A stretch of DNA of 64,000 nt. It comes from an uncultured Nocardioidaceae bacterium (lineage in GTDB: Bacteria; Actinomycetota; Actinomycetes; Propionibacteriales; Nocardioidaceae). The position numbers and the translations under genes were made by a program. Positions 52,389 to 61,301 of this stretch are shown one piece after another (positions within the stretch are counted from its first letter, which is position 1; every line of letters begins with the position of its first letter). The stretch spans positions 1 to 64,000 of the forward strand of contig CADCUJ010000091.1 in the NCBI GenBank assembly GCA_902805855.1, read 5' to 3'. Under the pieces are notes generated by a model. That model worked only from the letters and a program-made list of their open reading frames with translations, did no database searches and was not told the origin of the DNA.

Positions 52389-53507
52389 ATGCCGTCCCCC
52401 GAGCCATCCGCAGGATCGCCGAGACGATCACCGCTCCATGACCGGCACCGGGACCTCGGGGCGAAGTTCGCGGAGTTCGGCGGGTGGTCCATGCCGCTGG
52501 AGTACGCCGGGGTGGTCAAGGAGCACACGGCTGTGCGCGAGGGGGTCGGCGTCTTCGACGTGAGCCACCTCGGCAAGGCGGTCGTCCGCGGGCGTGGTGC
52601 CGCGAGGTACGTCGACGCCACCTTGTCCAACGACCTGTCCAAGATCGGACCCGGTAAGGCGCAGTACACGCTGTGCTGCGACGCCGAGTCCGGCGGGATC
52701 GTCGATGACCTGATCGCCTACCTGCACCATGACGAGCTGGTCTTCCTGGTTCCCAACGCCACGAACACCGCCGAGGTGGTGCGCCGCCTCGCGGAACAGG
52801 CGCCCGACGGGGTGCACGTGCACAACGAGCACGAGGACCGCGCGATCCTCGCTGTGCAGGGTCCCCGCAGTGACGAGCTGCTGTCCGCGGTCGGTCTGCC
52901 GGTCGGCCATGACTACATGTCCTTCGTGGAGGTCGAGCTCGATGGGGCGCCGGTGGTGGTGTGCCGCACCGGGTACACCGGCGAACGCGGCTACGAGCTG
53001 GTGATGCCGAATGCCGTCGCCGCAACAGTGTGGGACACCTTGTTCTCGGCCGGCGCGGAGCACGGTGCCACCGCCTGCGGGCTCGGCTCGCGCGACACGC
53101 TGCGCACCGAGATGGGCTACCCGCTGCACGGTCAGGACCTCAGTGTCGAGGTGACGGCGAACCAGGCCCGCCTCGGATGGGCGGTGGGGTGGAAGAAGGA
53201 CGCGTTCTGGGGTCGGCAGCAGCTGGTTGCCGAGAAGGAGTCCGGCCCGGCGCGGCTGCTGCGGGGACTGGTCGCCTCCGGACGGGCGATCCCGCGGCCG
53301 GGGATGCCGGTGTCCGGGGACGTCGACGCTGGATCGCTCGGGCGGGTCACCTCCGGCACGTTCTCACCGACGCGGAAGCAGGGGGTGGGTCTGGCTCTGC
53401 TTGACGCCGGCGTGTCCGATGGGGACGAGGTGTCGGTCGACGTACGCGGTCGGCGCGAGGTCTTCACGGTGACCAAGCCGCCCTTCGTCGAACCGCACGT
53501 CCGCTGA
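52389..53507 (+). CDS. gcvT: Aminomethyltransferase (glycine cleavage T protein)
   Basis: The 372-residue T protein transfers the methylene group from lipoylated H protein to tetrahydrofolate and releases ammonia. LHDRHRDLGAKFAEFGGWSMPLEY, VGVFDVSHLGKAVV, LGSRDTLRTEMGYPLHG and the C-terminal GRVTSGTFSPT are typical. It is divergent from pepA. No glycine riboswitch is visible upstream. Confidence 0.95.
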   Translation: MPSPEPSAGSPRRSPLHDRHRDLGAKFAEFGGWSMPLEYAGVVKEHTAVREGVGVFDVSHLGKAVVRGRGAARYVDATLSNDLSKIGPGKAQYTLCCDAESGGIVDDLIAYLHHDELVFLVPNATNTAEVVRRLAEQAPDGVHVHNEHEDRAILAVQGPRSDELLSAVGLPVGHDYMSFVEVELDGAPVVVCRTGYTGERGYELVMPNAVAATVWDTLFSAGAEHGATACGLGSRDTLRTEMGYPLHGQDLSVEVTANQARLGWAVGWKKDAFWGRQQLVAEKESGPARLLRGLVASGRAIPRPGMPVSGDVDAGSLGRVTSGTFSPTRKQGVGLALLDAGVSDGDEVSVDVRGRREVFTVTKPPFVEPHVR

Positions 53508-53549
53508 GCCCGGTGCCGGTCTCGCGGTTCGGTGATCGACCCGGTCCGG

Positions 53550-54110
53550 TCAGCCGCTCCGGCGCTCGGCCTCGGTCCTGATCTGGTCGAGCGACGCACG
53601 CACCGCGCGCTCCCAGGCGTCGGCAACCACCGCGCCCCAACGCTCACCGAGATCCCAGAGGTCGGTGCCCAGCTGACCGTCGTAGCGCAGCCGGGTGCCG
53701 TCGGGCGTCTCGGTCAGCGCGAACGTCTCCGCGACGTGGGGCACCGGGCCGCGAACCAGCCGGAACCCGATCCGTCCGGGTGGGTCGAAGCTCACCGTCT
53801 CGACGGTGGTGGCGACGAGCCCTCGCCGGATCGGCGTGTGGTGGGCGGCCAGCACCATCCCGTCCCCGCGCTCGAGGACCTCCACCTTCTCGCGCATGGC
53901 GCGTGAGGGACGAGCCGCGTAAGGAGCGGTGGCGACGTCGAAGACCACCGGTCGCGGCGCCCTGATGTCCACCTCGATCGGTCCGAGAGCACGGATGCGT
54001 CGCCCGACGCCCAGGTCGACGGTCAGGGTGCCGGTGACCAGGCCGACGTAGCCGCCGGCGGCGGCTGCCATCCCACCCGCGACCCAGGCGATGCTCCGGA
54101 CTGTGCGCAT
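53550..54110 (-). CDS. Membrane-anchored SRPBCC family protein
   Basis: From ATG 54110 the 186-residue protein has an N-terminal hydrophobic anchor (VRSIAWVAGGMAAAAGGYVGLVTG) and then an SRPBCC domain (EVDIRAPRPVVFDVATAPYA ... RLRYDGQLGTDLWDLG ... C-terminal helix). It probably binds a hydrophobic ligand near the membrane. It is convergent with gcvT and unrelated in sequence to the soluble SRPBCC protein at 13343. Confidence 0.78.
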   Translation of the reverse strand: MRTVRSIAWVAGGMAAAAGGYVGLVTGTLTVDLGVGRRIRALGPIEVDIRAPRPVVFDVATAPYAARPSRAMREKVEVLERGDGMVLAAHHTPIRRGLVATTVETVSFDPPGRIGFRLVRGPVPHVAETFALTETPDGTRLRYDGQLGTDLWDLGERWGAVVADAWERAVRASLDQIRTEAERRSG

Positions 54111-54175
54111 GGTGCTCCCAGGGGACTCGGCTCGTCTCGACCCGACCAGTCTCTCGCGAGCCGACGGCTGCAGGG

Positions 54176-54964
54176 CTAGAGCAGGGCAGCGGCGACCACC
54201 GCCGTGGTGAACGACACTTCGACGCACGCACCCAGCACGTCGCCGGTCACCCCGCCGAGCCGGCGCACGCAGAGCCGGGCGAACGAGCCGCCGGCGACGA
54301 GGGCGGCGAACCCTGCCAGGGCGCTCCAGGCAAGCAGCTCACCGGACCACCTGCCGGAACCGAGCACGTAGGCCCCGAGGAAGATGACCACGGCAAACGC
54401 CGCCGTAAGGGCGGCCGCGAGGACGAGCTGGCCACGGCTGACCGAGCCCGCGACCTGTTGTCCCAACCCCGCTGACCGGGCCGGGGGCACGCCCCGCCGG
54501 CACAGGTACGGCAGCAGGGCTCGGCTGCTGAGGACGGCGACGCCGACCGCGAGCCCGGCCGTTCCCTCCGCGACGAGCTGCGCCAGTGCACCCACCTGGA
54601 GCAGCAGCGCGAGCACCAGCGCCACCACTGCGAACGGGCCGACGTCGCTCTTGCGCATGATCTCCAGTGCCGGGCCGGCGGGCTGTCTCGAGCCCAGTCC
54701 GTCGGCGGTGTCGGCCAGCCCGTCGAGGTGGATGGCACGGGTCAGGGCCGTGAGCAGCCCGACCGTCAGCGCGGCGTCGAGCAGCGGCAGGGAGCCGGCC
54801 AGGTCAAGCAGCGCGACGAACCCGGCGCCGACCACCGCGAGAAGGGCACCCACCACCGGCGCGAAGGTCATCGACCACGAGCCGACCCGCCGGTCGACCA
54901 CCTCGGGTGGTCGCACGGGCAGCACGGTGAGGGTGCCCAAGGCGAGCCGCAGCCCGTCGCTCAC
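54176..54964 (-). CDS. cobS: Adenosylcobinamide-GDP ribazoletransferase
   Basis: The 262-residue membrane enzyme performs the last step of cobalamin assembly, joining adenosylcobinamide-GDP to alpha-ribazole. TRAIHLDGLADTADGLG and MRKSDVGPFAVVAL hold the conserved acidic residues, and several membrane helices follow. The GTG start overlaps the upstream stop (GTGA), coupling it to cobU. It is the last gene of the cobalamin operon. Confidence 0.93.
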   Translation of the reverse strand: MSDGLRLALGTLTVLPVRPPEVVDRRVGSWSMTFAPVVGALLAVVGAGFVALLDLAGSLPLLDAALTVGLLTALTRAIHLDGLADTADGLGSRQPAGPALEIMRKSDVGPFAVVALVLALLLQVGALAQLVAEGTAGLAVGVAVLSSRALLPYLCRRGVPPARSAGLGQQVAGSVSRGQLVLAAALTAAFAVVIFLGAYVLGSGRWSGELLAWSALAGFAALVAGGSFARLCVRRLGGVTGDVLGACVEVSFTTAVVAAALL

Positions 54965-56304
54965 AACAAGACCACCCTGCCGGCGAGGCACCAGCGGACG
55001 TCCTCGGTCTCGGCGGCCACCAGGGCGTTCAGCCGGCCCAGGACGTCGCGGAAGCGCACTCCGGCATCAGTCGCCGGAACGACGCCCTGTCCGACCTCGT
55101 TGCTGACCGCGACCACCCGGCGTCGGGTCGCCCGCCAGGCCACGACCAGCGCGTCGACCTCGGCCGCGACCGCCTTCTCGGCGGTGTGCCGCCAGGTCTC
55201 GGCGTCCCAGGCGTCGTGGTGGTCCATCAGCCGGGTCAGCCACAGGGTCAGACAGTCCACGAGCAGCGGTGGTCCCTCGGCCCGCAGGAGGCTCGGCAAG
55301 TCCAGCGTCTCGACGGTGGACCAGTGGGCGGGACGCCGGTCCCGGTGGCGCCGCACTCGCTCGAGCCAGTCCGGGTCGTCGGTGGTGGGGTCCGAGGTGG
55401 CCACGTAGACGACGTCGTCGGCGTCGGCGAGCAGTCGTTCGGCCTCGCGAGACTTGCCGGAGCGGGCACCGCCGAGGACCAGCGTGCGGACCGGTCGTGC
55501 GGAACCCTCCTCGGGCCGCTCACGCAGCCGGGTCCCGTCGTCGACGACCCTGGCGCCCCAGGCGGTCAGACGGCGGGCAAGCTCGGGTGTCGGCGGGTTC
55601 CGGTGCGAGAGGTGCACGGCGACCAGGTCGGTGTCCTCGGTGACAGCCGCGACGGCTCGGAGCCGTCTGACCTGCTCGGGAAACGTCTGCAGGTCCAGGT
55701 GGTCGGTGTCGTGGGAGTCGAGGTCGCCGAACGTCTCCTCGAGGAGCACGCGGTCGAAGCTCGCGCCGCGGACCGCCTGCACGGTCTCCTCCGGCAGGGG
55801 GCCGGTGTCGGTGGCGTACAGCAGCCGGCCGGTGGCGGACGCCACGTCGTAGAGCACCGCGGAGCCAGCCGCTCCGTGTCGCGCAGCGTGCACGCGCACG
55901 TCGTAGATCCCCAGCCTCAGCCGGTCACCGGCCCGCGCCACGTGGAAGCGCACCGGCGAGTCCGGTGCCACCCACGTCCGGCACTCCTGCACCACCTCCG
56001 GCGGCCCGACCAGGTCCAGTGGGTGCTCGCTGACCCAGGAGCGGAAGAGCAGGGCGGCGGGGGCGAAGTGGTCCGGGTGGGCGTGCGTCAGCAGGATGTG
56101 ACGGAGCCCGGTGAGGTCGGTGCCCGCCCGCTGAGCGGCGTTCGGCGTCTGCGGTCCGCAGTCGAGGAGCAGCGTCTGGTCGACCAGTGCCGAGGTCTGT
56201 GCGCGGAACCGACCGGCGCCGCGCTCGGCACAGCACGACGGGCAGCCGCAGAACGCGTTCGGCCAGCCGTCGGCGGACCCGGTTCCCAGGACGACGACGT
56301 CCAT
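54961..56304 (-). CDS. cobU: PhnP-like metallo-beta-lactamase-fold hydrolase fused to CobU
   Basis: The 447-residue protein has two enzymes. Residues 1-260 form a metallo-beta-lactamase-fold phosphodiesterase like PhnP, with the zinc cluster FCGCPSCC (18-25), HAHPDH (74-79), DTGP (166-169) and HLSH (231-234). Residues 271-447 are CobU, adenosylcobinamide kinase/guanylyltransferase, with P-loop GGARSGKS (278-285), RPAHWSTVE and DCLTLWLTRLM. The fusion places an unassigned hydrolase in cobinamide salvage; a role on alpha-ribazole phosphate is speculation. The ATG overlaps the EcfS stop (TGATG). Confidence 0.92.
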   Translation of the reverse strand: MDVVVLGTGSADGWPNAFCGCPSCCAERGAGRFRAQTSALVDQTLLLDCGPQTPNAAQRAGTDLTGLRHILLTHAHPDHFAPAALLFRSWVSEHPLDLVGPPEVVQECRTWVAPDSPVRFHVARAGDRLRLGIYDVRVHAARHGAAGSAVLYDVASATGRLLYATDTGPLPEETVQAVRGASFDRVLLEETFGDLDSHDTDHLDLQTFPEQVRRLRAVAAVTEDTDLVAVHLSHRNPPTPELARRLTAWGARVVDDGTRLRERPEEGSARPVRTLVLGGARSGKSREAERLLADADDVVYVATSDPTTDDPDWLERVRRHRDRRPAHWSTVETLDLPSLLRAEGPPLLVDCLTLWLTRLMDHHDAWDAETWRHTAEKAVAAEVDALVVAWRATRRRVVAVSNEVGQGVVPATDAGVRFRDVLGRLNALVAAETEDVRWCLAGRVVLL

Positions 56305-57095
56305 CAGCGCTCGAACACCACCGGAGCGTCGAAGGCCGCGCGCCGTGAGGCGCGTCGCAGCGCCTGGAGCAGCGCCGAGCCGGTGAGGCCGATCAGCAGG
56401 AACGACAGGACCGAGCGGCCGAGGTCCCACAGCAACGACGTGGTCACGTAGAAGACGGCATAGCGGGAGAGGTTCGCCGTCACGGGGTCGCCGGCGACGA
56501 AGCTGGTCTCGGGGCCGTAGGAGGCGAAGGGCCAGAACCACAGGTTCATCACCAGACCGAACAGCAGCCCGGCGACGAACGCGTACCCCGCCAGCACGAG
56601 TACCTCGGCGCGGCCGCTCGAGCGGGGAAGGCACCCGGCCAGGAAGCCTACCCAGCCGGCGGCGATCATCTGGAAGGGCAGCCAGGGCCCGACGCCACCG
56701 GTGATCAGGGCACCGGCGAAGATCGTCACCGCTCCGAGCACGAAGCCGAAGCCGCGCCCGAAGACCCTCCCGCCCAAGATGATCACCGCGAAGCTGGGTT
56801 CCAGGCCGGCGGTGCCGGGCCCGAGCGCGCGCAGGGCGCCACCCACCGCGGCGAGCATGCCGAGCATCGCCACCGACTTCGCGTCCATGCCTCCCGAGGT
56901 GAGCTCGGCCAGCACGATCGCGGCCAGCAGCGGGAGCACCGCCACGAACAGGAACGGCGCGTCGCCGGAGTGTGAGCTGTCCAGGGCACTGCCGGGCTCG
57001 GTGAAGAACGGCCAGCCGAACGCGACCAGGCCGATCGCCGACACCGCGGCCAGAGCCATTGTCGAGCGGCCACGAAGCGGGATCAGGTCGGTCAC
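56304..57095 (-). CDS. ECF transporter substrate-binding (S) component
   Basis: The 263-residue membrane protein has about six to seven helices, with ALGPGTAGLEPSFAVIILGGRVFGRGFGFVLGA and GAGPWLPFQM-type segments (here GVGPWLPFQMIAAGW) typical of S components. It gives the ECF transporter its specificity. The operon context and the upstream riboswitch point to cobalamin or cobinamide. The GTG start overlaps the ATPase stop. Confidence 0.88.
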   Translation of the reverse strand: MTDLIPLRGRSTMALAAVSAIGLVAFGWPFFTEPGSALDSSHSGDAPFLFVAVLPLLAAIVLAELTSGGMDAKSVAMLGMLAAVGGALRALGPGTAGLEPSFAVIILGGRVFGRGFGFVLGAVTIFAGALITGGVGPWLPFQMIAAGWVGFLAGCLPRSSGRAEVLVLAGYAFVAGLLFGLVMNLWFWPFASYGPETSFVAGDPVTANLSRYAVFYVTTSLLWDLGRSVLSFLLIGLTGSALLQALRRASRRAAFDAPVVFER

Positions 57096-58726
57096 AGTGA
57101 CACCTCGGTGACCTCGGCGAGCGCGGTGGCGACCTGGGTGGGGGTGAGCCAGCGTTGCGGCGCCAGGATCTTCGCGGTCTGCGGCGCGAAGGCGGGGGAC
57201 GCGGTCACCACGTCGGGCGTCGGGCCGTCCGCGACCAGCTCGCCGTCGGCGAGCACCAGGACACGGGAGGAGACCTCGGCGACCAGCTCGACGTCGTGCG
57301 TGGCCAGCACGGCGCACCGGCCGGCGTCGGCTAGGTCACGCAGGATCTCGACCAGGCGGTGCTTGGCGGTGTAGTCGAGTCCGCGGGTCGGCTCGTCGAG
57401 AAGGACCAGCGGTGGCCGCGCCGCCAGCACGACCGCGAGCGCGAGGGTCAGCCGCTGCCCCTCGGACAGGTCACGCGGATGCGCGCTGTCGGGAATGTCG
57501 GGCGAGAGCCGTTCGAGGATCGTCCGGGTGGTCCCCGCACCCACCCCGGCGTCCCGGTCCGCTTGCACGCACTCGAGCGCGACCGAGTGCGCGTAGAGCA
57601 GGTCGTTCGGCTCCTGCGGGACCAGCCCGACATGGCGCAGCAGCTCGGTGGGCTTCAGCTCGTCGGGAGCTACTCCGCCGAGGCGGACCCGGCCACTGGT
57701 CGGCCGCTTGGACCCGACCAGTGCGCGCAGCAAGGTGGACTTGCCTGCTCCGTTCCTCCCCATCAAGGCGACCACCTCACCGGGCCACAGCCCGGTCGAG
57801 ACGCCGTCGAGGACCCGCAGGCCGCGGTAGCCGGCCACCAGGTGGTCGACTCGGGCGAGGGGCTCCATCGGGGGACCCGGCGCGCGCCGCTCCGGCGTCG
57901 GCGGCCTTCGGTCGGCCAGCAGGGCGCGGACCGGAGCGGCTCGACGCCTCGCGTCGCGGACCGACAGCGGCAGCGGGCGCCAGCCGGTGACCCTGCCCAG
58001 CTCGACCACCGGGGGCGCGATCGAAGAGTCCTGCAGGACGACGGCCGGGTCGCCGTGCCGGACCGGTCGGCCGGCCCCGGGGACCAGGACCACCCGGTCG
58101 GCGTACTGCACGACACGTTCGAGGCGGTGCTCGGCGAGGACGACGGTCAGCCCCAGGTCGTGCACCAGACGCTGCAGGGTAGCCAGCACCTCCTCGGCCG
58201 CCTGCGGGTCCAGCGCCGACGTGGGCTCGTCGAGCACCAGAATTCGGGGGTGGGTGGTGAGCACCGAGCCGATCGCGACCCGCTGCTGCTGCCCCGCGGA
58301 CAGGTCGGCCAGCGGCTGGTGGCGCACGTCCGGCAGTCCCAACAGGTCGAGCGTCTCCTCCACCCGCTGGCGCATCACTGCGGCGGCCAGACCGAGGGAC
58401 TCCATCCCGTAGGCCAGCTCGTCCTCGACGGTGTCGGTGACGAAGCCGGCCAGCGGGTCCTGACCGACGAAACCCACCACGTCGGCGAGGTCACGCGGTC
58501 GGTGCCGCCGGGTGTCCCGCCCGTCGACGATCACCCGGCCGGACAGGGTGCCACCGGAGAAATGTGGCACCAGTCCGTTGATGGCTCGCAGCAGGGTGCT
58601 CTTGCCCGAGCCCGTGCGTCCGATCACCAGGCACAGCTCGCCTTCGGGGATGGTCAGCTCGACATCGGCCAGCACCGGGGCGTCGGCCTCGGCGTAGGTG
58701 AGGCCGACCTTGTCGAAGGTGATCAT
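57092..58726 (-). CDS. Fused ECF transporter ATPase (EcfA-EcfA')
   Basis: The 544-residue protein has two ABC ATPase domains in one chain. The first (1-230) has GRTGSGKSTLL, LSAGQQQRVAIG and LVLDEPTSALDP. The second (about 290-500) has GRNGAGKSTLL, LSEGQRLTLALA and LVLLDEPTRGLD. A Pro/Arg-rich linker joins them. It powers uptake together with EcfT and EcfS. ATG 58726 overlaps the EcfT stop. Confidence 0.94.
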   Translation of the reverse strand: MITFDKVGLTYAEADAPVLADVELTIPEGELCLVIGRTGSGKSTLLRAINGLVPHFSGGTLSGRVIVDGRDTRRHRPRDLADVVGFVGQDPLAGFVTDTVEDELAYGMESLGLAAAVMRQRVEETLDLLGLPDVRHQPLADLSAGQQQRVAIGSVLTTHPRILVLDEPTSALDPQAAEEVLATLQRLVHDLGLTVVLAEHRLERVVQYADRVVLVPGAGRPVRHGDPAVVLQDSSIAPPVVELGRVTGWRPLPLSVRDARRRAAPVRALLADRRPPTPERRAPGPPMEPLARVDHLVAGYRGLRVLDGVSTGLWPGEVVALMGRNGAGKSTLLRALVGSKRPTSGRVRLGGVAPDELKPTELLRHVGLVPQEPNDLLYAHSVALECVQADRDAGVGAGTTRTILERLSPDIPDSAHPRDLSEGQRLTLALAVVLAARPPLVLLDEPTRGLDYTAKHRLVEILRDLADAGRCAVLATHDVELVAEVSSRVLVLADGELVADGPTPDVVTASPAFAPQTAKILAPQRWLTPTQVATALAEVTEVSL

Positions 58727-59853
58727 GCGGCCGCCTCGACCGGTGCCGTCCCGACCGGAGCCACCGGGCCCACCCGTGGCAGCGGAGGTGCGAGGACGCA
58801 GGGCAGCAGGCCGACCATGATGCCGGCGCAGGCCAGCAGCGGCACCGGGGGCACGGTGGTCGCGCTGGCCAGGAACAGCGACGCAGGGTCGGTCCGCACG
58901 CTCCAGAACATGGTGACCGCGGGGACGAGGCCGCACCCGACGACCAGCCACTCGGGCAGCGCCCAGGGGTCCGGCCGGTACTTCGTGCGTCCGGTACGAC
59001 GACCGCCGAGATAGGTTCCGGTCGCCGCGAGGACGCATCCGGCCAGCAGCATGGGCAGACCGAACCACGACGTGCTGGTCCCCGAGAGCAGTCCGTAGAC
59101 CCCGACTGCCACCCCGAGGATGCCGCCGAAGACCAGGAGGCCGGTCAGCCGTCGTGAGCCGCGGCTGCGGTGCGTCGTGCGGCCGTAGCCGCGCGAGTCC
59201 ATGGCAGCCGCCAGCTCCACGGAGCGGTCGAGGGCTCCCTCGAGCACCGGCATCGCGAGCCGCTTCATGCTGGTGAGACCGCCTCCGCTCTGTCCGCGCA
59301 GCCGCTGGGCCGCCCGTACGCGGCCGGCGTCGGTGACCAGCTGCGGGGCGAAGGTCAGCGCGATGACGCTGGCGACACCGACCTCGTACAGGGCACCCGG
59401 CATGGACCGCAGCAGTCGCCTGGCGCTGCCGAGTGAGTTCGCGGCTCCGACGCAGCACAAGATGGTCGCCAGCTGGAGCCCCTCGTAGGTCGCCTGGAGC
59501 ACCGCTTCGAGGCTGATCACGCCACCGAGCTTGAGCCCGGTGCTCCCGGGAACCGGTAGGTCGGGCAGGGTGAGCAGGACGGTCGGCCCCTGCGAGCCGC
59601 TGGAGAGCACCGACTGGAATAGGATCCGGACGACGATCAGCACCAGCGCGAGCTTCAAAAAGGCCCCGTAGGACCTGGCCCAGGGCGCGTCGCTGCGTCG
59701 GGCGGCCACCACGAAGCCGGTGACCGCGAGCACCAGCAGCAACGGCACCGGGTTCTGGGTCCGGCTCGCGGCCGCTGCCAGGCCGAGCGCCCACAGCCAC
59801 CACGCCCCCGGGTGCAGGCTGCGGGGGTGGGTGACCAGGTGCTGCGGACGCAT
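58723..59853 (-). CDS. ECF transporter transmembrane (T) component
   Basis: The 376-residue membrane protein has the CbiQ/EcfT fold. Two coupling motifs with Ala-Arg-Gly signatures are visible (SARRLLRSMP and AMDSRGYGRTT), as required to contact the two ATPase domains. Extra C-terminal helices (from about 250) are unusual for EcfT but common in this actinobacterial group. It starts at ATG 59853. Confidence 0.91.
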   Translation of the reverse strand: MRPQHLVTHPRSLHPGAWWLWALGLAAAASRTQNPVPLLLVLAVTGFVVAARRSDAPWARSYGAFLKLALVLIVVRILFQSVLSSGSQGPTVLLTLPDLPVPGSTGLKLGGVISLEAVLQATYEGLQLATILCCVGAANSLGSARRLLRSMPGALYEVGVASVIALTFAPQLVTDAGRVRAAQRLRGQSGGGLTSMKRLAMPVLEGALDRSVELAAAMDSRGYGRTTHRSRGSRRLTGLLVFGGILGVAVGVYGLLSGTSTSWFGLPMLLAGCVLAATGTYLGGRRTGRTKYRPDPWALPEWLVVGCGLVPAVTMFWSVRTDPASLFLASATTVPPVPLLACAGIMVGLLPCVLAPPLPRVGPVAPVGTAPVEAAA

Positions 59854-59864
59854 GGTGAGCGACG

Positions 59865-60638
59865 TCAGGCGCTGTTGCGCCGACGGTTCAAGGCGAACGC
59901 CCCGGCCCCGATGAGCCCGGCCAGCACGGCGACGCCGACGGCGGGCCACAGCAGGTCGCTGTCCTGGTCGGTTGTCGAGGCGGCTGGGTCCGCGGCCGAC
60001 TCATCTGTTGGGCCTGCGGCCGCCTTCTCAGCGCCCGGAAGCTCGAAGGCGACCGGCTGCTCGTTGTCGCTCACCTGCACGTCGGAGACCGGTTCGCCGC
60101 ATCCGGACACCGGGTGGCCGTCGATCGCGCACACCAGGCCGTCCTGGGTGCGGACGTCAGCGACGGCGGCAAGCGCCTGCTGCCCGTTCGCTGTGGTGTC
60201 CACCACGGCACACCCAGCGCGCGGGTCGGCCGGAGCCTCGCCGTCGGCGTCCGCCGGGACCCCGTAGTCGATCACCACGGCGACCCGCTTGTCGCCGGCC
60301 GGAGCCTGCTCGCCACCGCACACGGACTCGAAGCTGACTTCGTCGAGATCCGCCCGCGGCGGCAAACCGTTCTTGTCGCTGTTCGGCGTGGCGCCGAAGC
60401 GGTACCCCTCCACGGCGCCGTCCTTCGGCTGGTAGCCGGCCGCGCCGACCTGGGAGAACTCCCAGGCGCCGGCGGTGAGGTGGTGGTAGTTCCAGTACCG
60501 GAAGCCTTCCTCGGCCTGGGCCGGAGGGGCCCAAGAGCCGAGCACGAAGCACAGGCCCAGCAGGGCGGACGTGGCCCGGGCGACGGGCCGCCAGGGGAGG
60601 CTGGGAGAGCAGCGGAGGCTGGGCAGCGTGCGGGGCAT
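59865..60638 (-). CDS. SCO2322-family exported protein
   Basis: From ATG 60638 the 257-residue protein has a signal peptide ending near PPAQA, an extracellular domain (GFRYWNYHHLTAGAWEFSQVG ... PVSGCGEPVSDVQV) and a C-terminal membrane helix followed by NRRRNSA. Several Cys suggest disulphides. The family accompanies predicted cobalamin ECF transporters in actinobacteria and may help capture the vitamin outside the cell; this is inference. A GTG at 60668 is an alternative start. First gene after the riboswitch. Confidence 0.87.
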   Translation of the reverse strand: MPRTLPSLRCSPSLPWRPVARATSALLGLCFVLGSWAPPAQAEEGFRYWNYHHLTAGAWEFSQVGAAGYQPKDGAVEGYRFGATPNSDKNGLPPRADLDEVSFESVCGGEQAPAGDKRVAVVIDYGVPADADGEAPADPRAGCAVVDTTANGQQALAAVADVRTQDGLVCAIDGHPVSGCGEPVSDVQVSDNEQPVAFELPGAEKAAAGPTDESAADPAASTTDQDSDLLWPAVGVAVLAGLIGAGAFALNRRRNSA

Positions 60639-60734
60639 CGGTGGCCCTTTCTGCTTGCGGCGGTTCACTCAACGGACCGGACCGCAAGGCCACACGAGCA
60701 CGAGACGGATCCGGCTCCGTCCCGTAGACCTCGA

Positions 60735-60880
60735 CGGATATGGGGAGCCGCTGCCTCGTCCGGTGTTCCGGCTCACCGCGCCCAGATCTCCGGGCTCGGC
60801 CTACGGTTGCGGGTCAGCGCCGGCTTCGGACCGGCTTTCCCGTAACGGGGCAGATGACGCAGGCATCAGAGTCCCACGAG
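60735..60880 (-). promoter_or_regulatory. Cobalamin riboswitch
   Basis: On the minus strand the core reads GGGAAAGCCGGTCCGAA, then GCCGGCGCTGACCCGCAACC, GTAGGCCGAG and later GAGCCGGAACACCGG. These match the conserved B12-box and P3-P6 pattern (GGGAA..CCGGTG..AAtCCGG.GC.G.CCCGCAAC.GTA). It sits about 100 bp before the first gene of the cobalamin transport and salvage operon and should repress it when adenosylcobalamin is bound. The outer boundaries are approximate. Confidence 0.88.
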
Positions 60881-60931
60881 CCGCTCGGCTCGGTCAAAGC
60901 GGGTCCGGACGCCGCCGGTTAGGCTGACCAG

Positions 60932-61210
60932 GTGACCAACATCCCGGAGCCGTCTCGCATGCTCGACTCGGTGTCGTCCGGCGTGTCCTCACCCTCGGCG
61001 TGGTGGTGGCGACTGGAGGACGCATCCGGCGCTGAGGTCTCCGCCGCCTCGGCCGGTGTGGGCACCCGGCAGGAGTTCCCGTCACAGAGCGACGCGGAGT
61101 CCTGGGTGGGAGAGACCTGGCAGGAGCTGCTCGAAGGCGGCGTGGACGCGGTCACCCTCTTCGAGGCGGACCGGGAGGTCTACGGCCCGATGAGCCTACG
61201 CCCCGGCTGA
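60932..61210 (+). CDS. Conserved small actinobacterial protein
   Basis: The 92-residue protein (PSAWWWRLEDASGAEV ... EFPSQSDAESWVGETWQELLEGGVDAVTLFEADREVYGPMSL) matches a short actinobacterial family of unknown function; the single compact domain is complete. GTG start. It is divergent from the riboswitch-controlled operon. Confidence 0.8.
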   Translation: MTNIPEPSRMLDSVSSGVSSPSAWWWRLEDASGAEVSAASAGVGTRQEFPSQSDAESWVGETWQELLEGGVDAVTLFEADREVYGPMSLRPG

Positions 61211-61263
61211 CCCGGTCTCGCCACTGAAAATGGGCCTTGAGAACCTTGCTGGTTGTGGTTTCG

Positions 61264-61279
61264 CATACGTGACCGTATG
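61264..61279. promoter_or_regulatory. Palindrome in the ATPase gene promoter
   Basis: CATACG-tgac-CGTATG is a perfect 6-bp inverted repeat lying where the -35 region of the downstream promoter would be, so a bound protein would block it. The regulator is unknown. Confidence 0.5.
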
Positions 61280-61289
61280 GGTTTATTGA

Positions 61290-61295
61290 TACACT
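61290..61295 (+). promoter_or_regulatory. -10 element for a leaderless transcript
   Basis: TACACT ends 6 bp before the ATG at 61302, so transcription would begin at or next to the start codon. The surrounding patch is noticeably more AT-rich than the rest of the window. Confidence 0.55.
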
Positions 61296-61301
61296 CCAGG
61301 G

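Noticed and set aside
52268-52389. Glycine riboswitch before gcvT
   Set aside because: The 120-bp gap is filled by the LexA palindrome and short flanks; no glycine aptamer consensus is visible.
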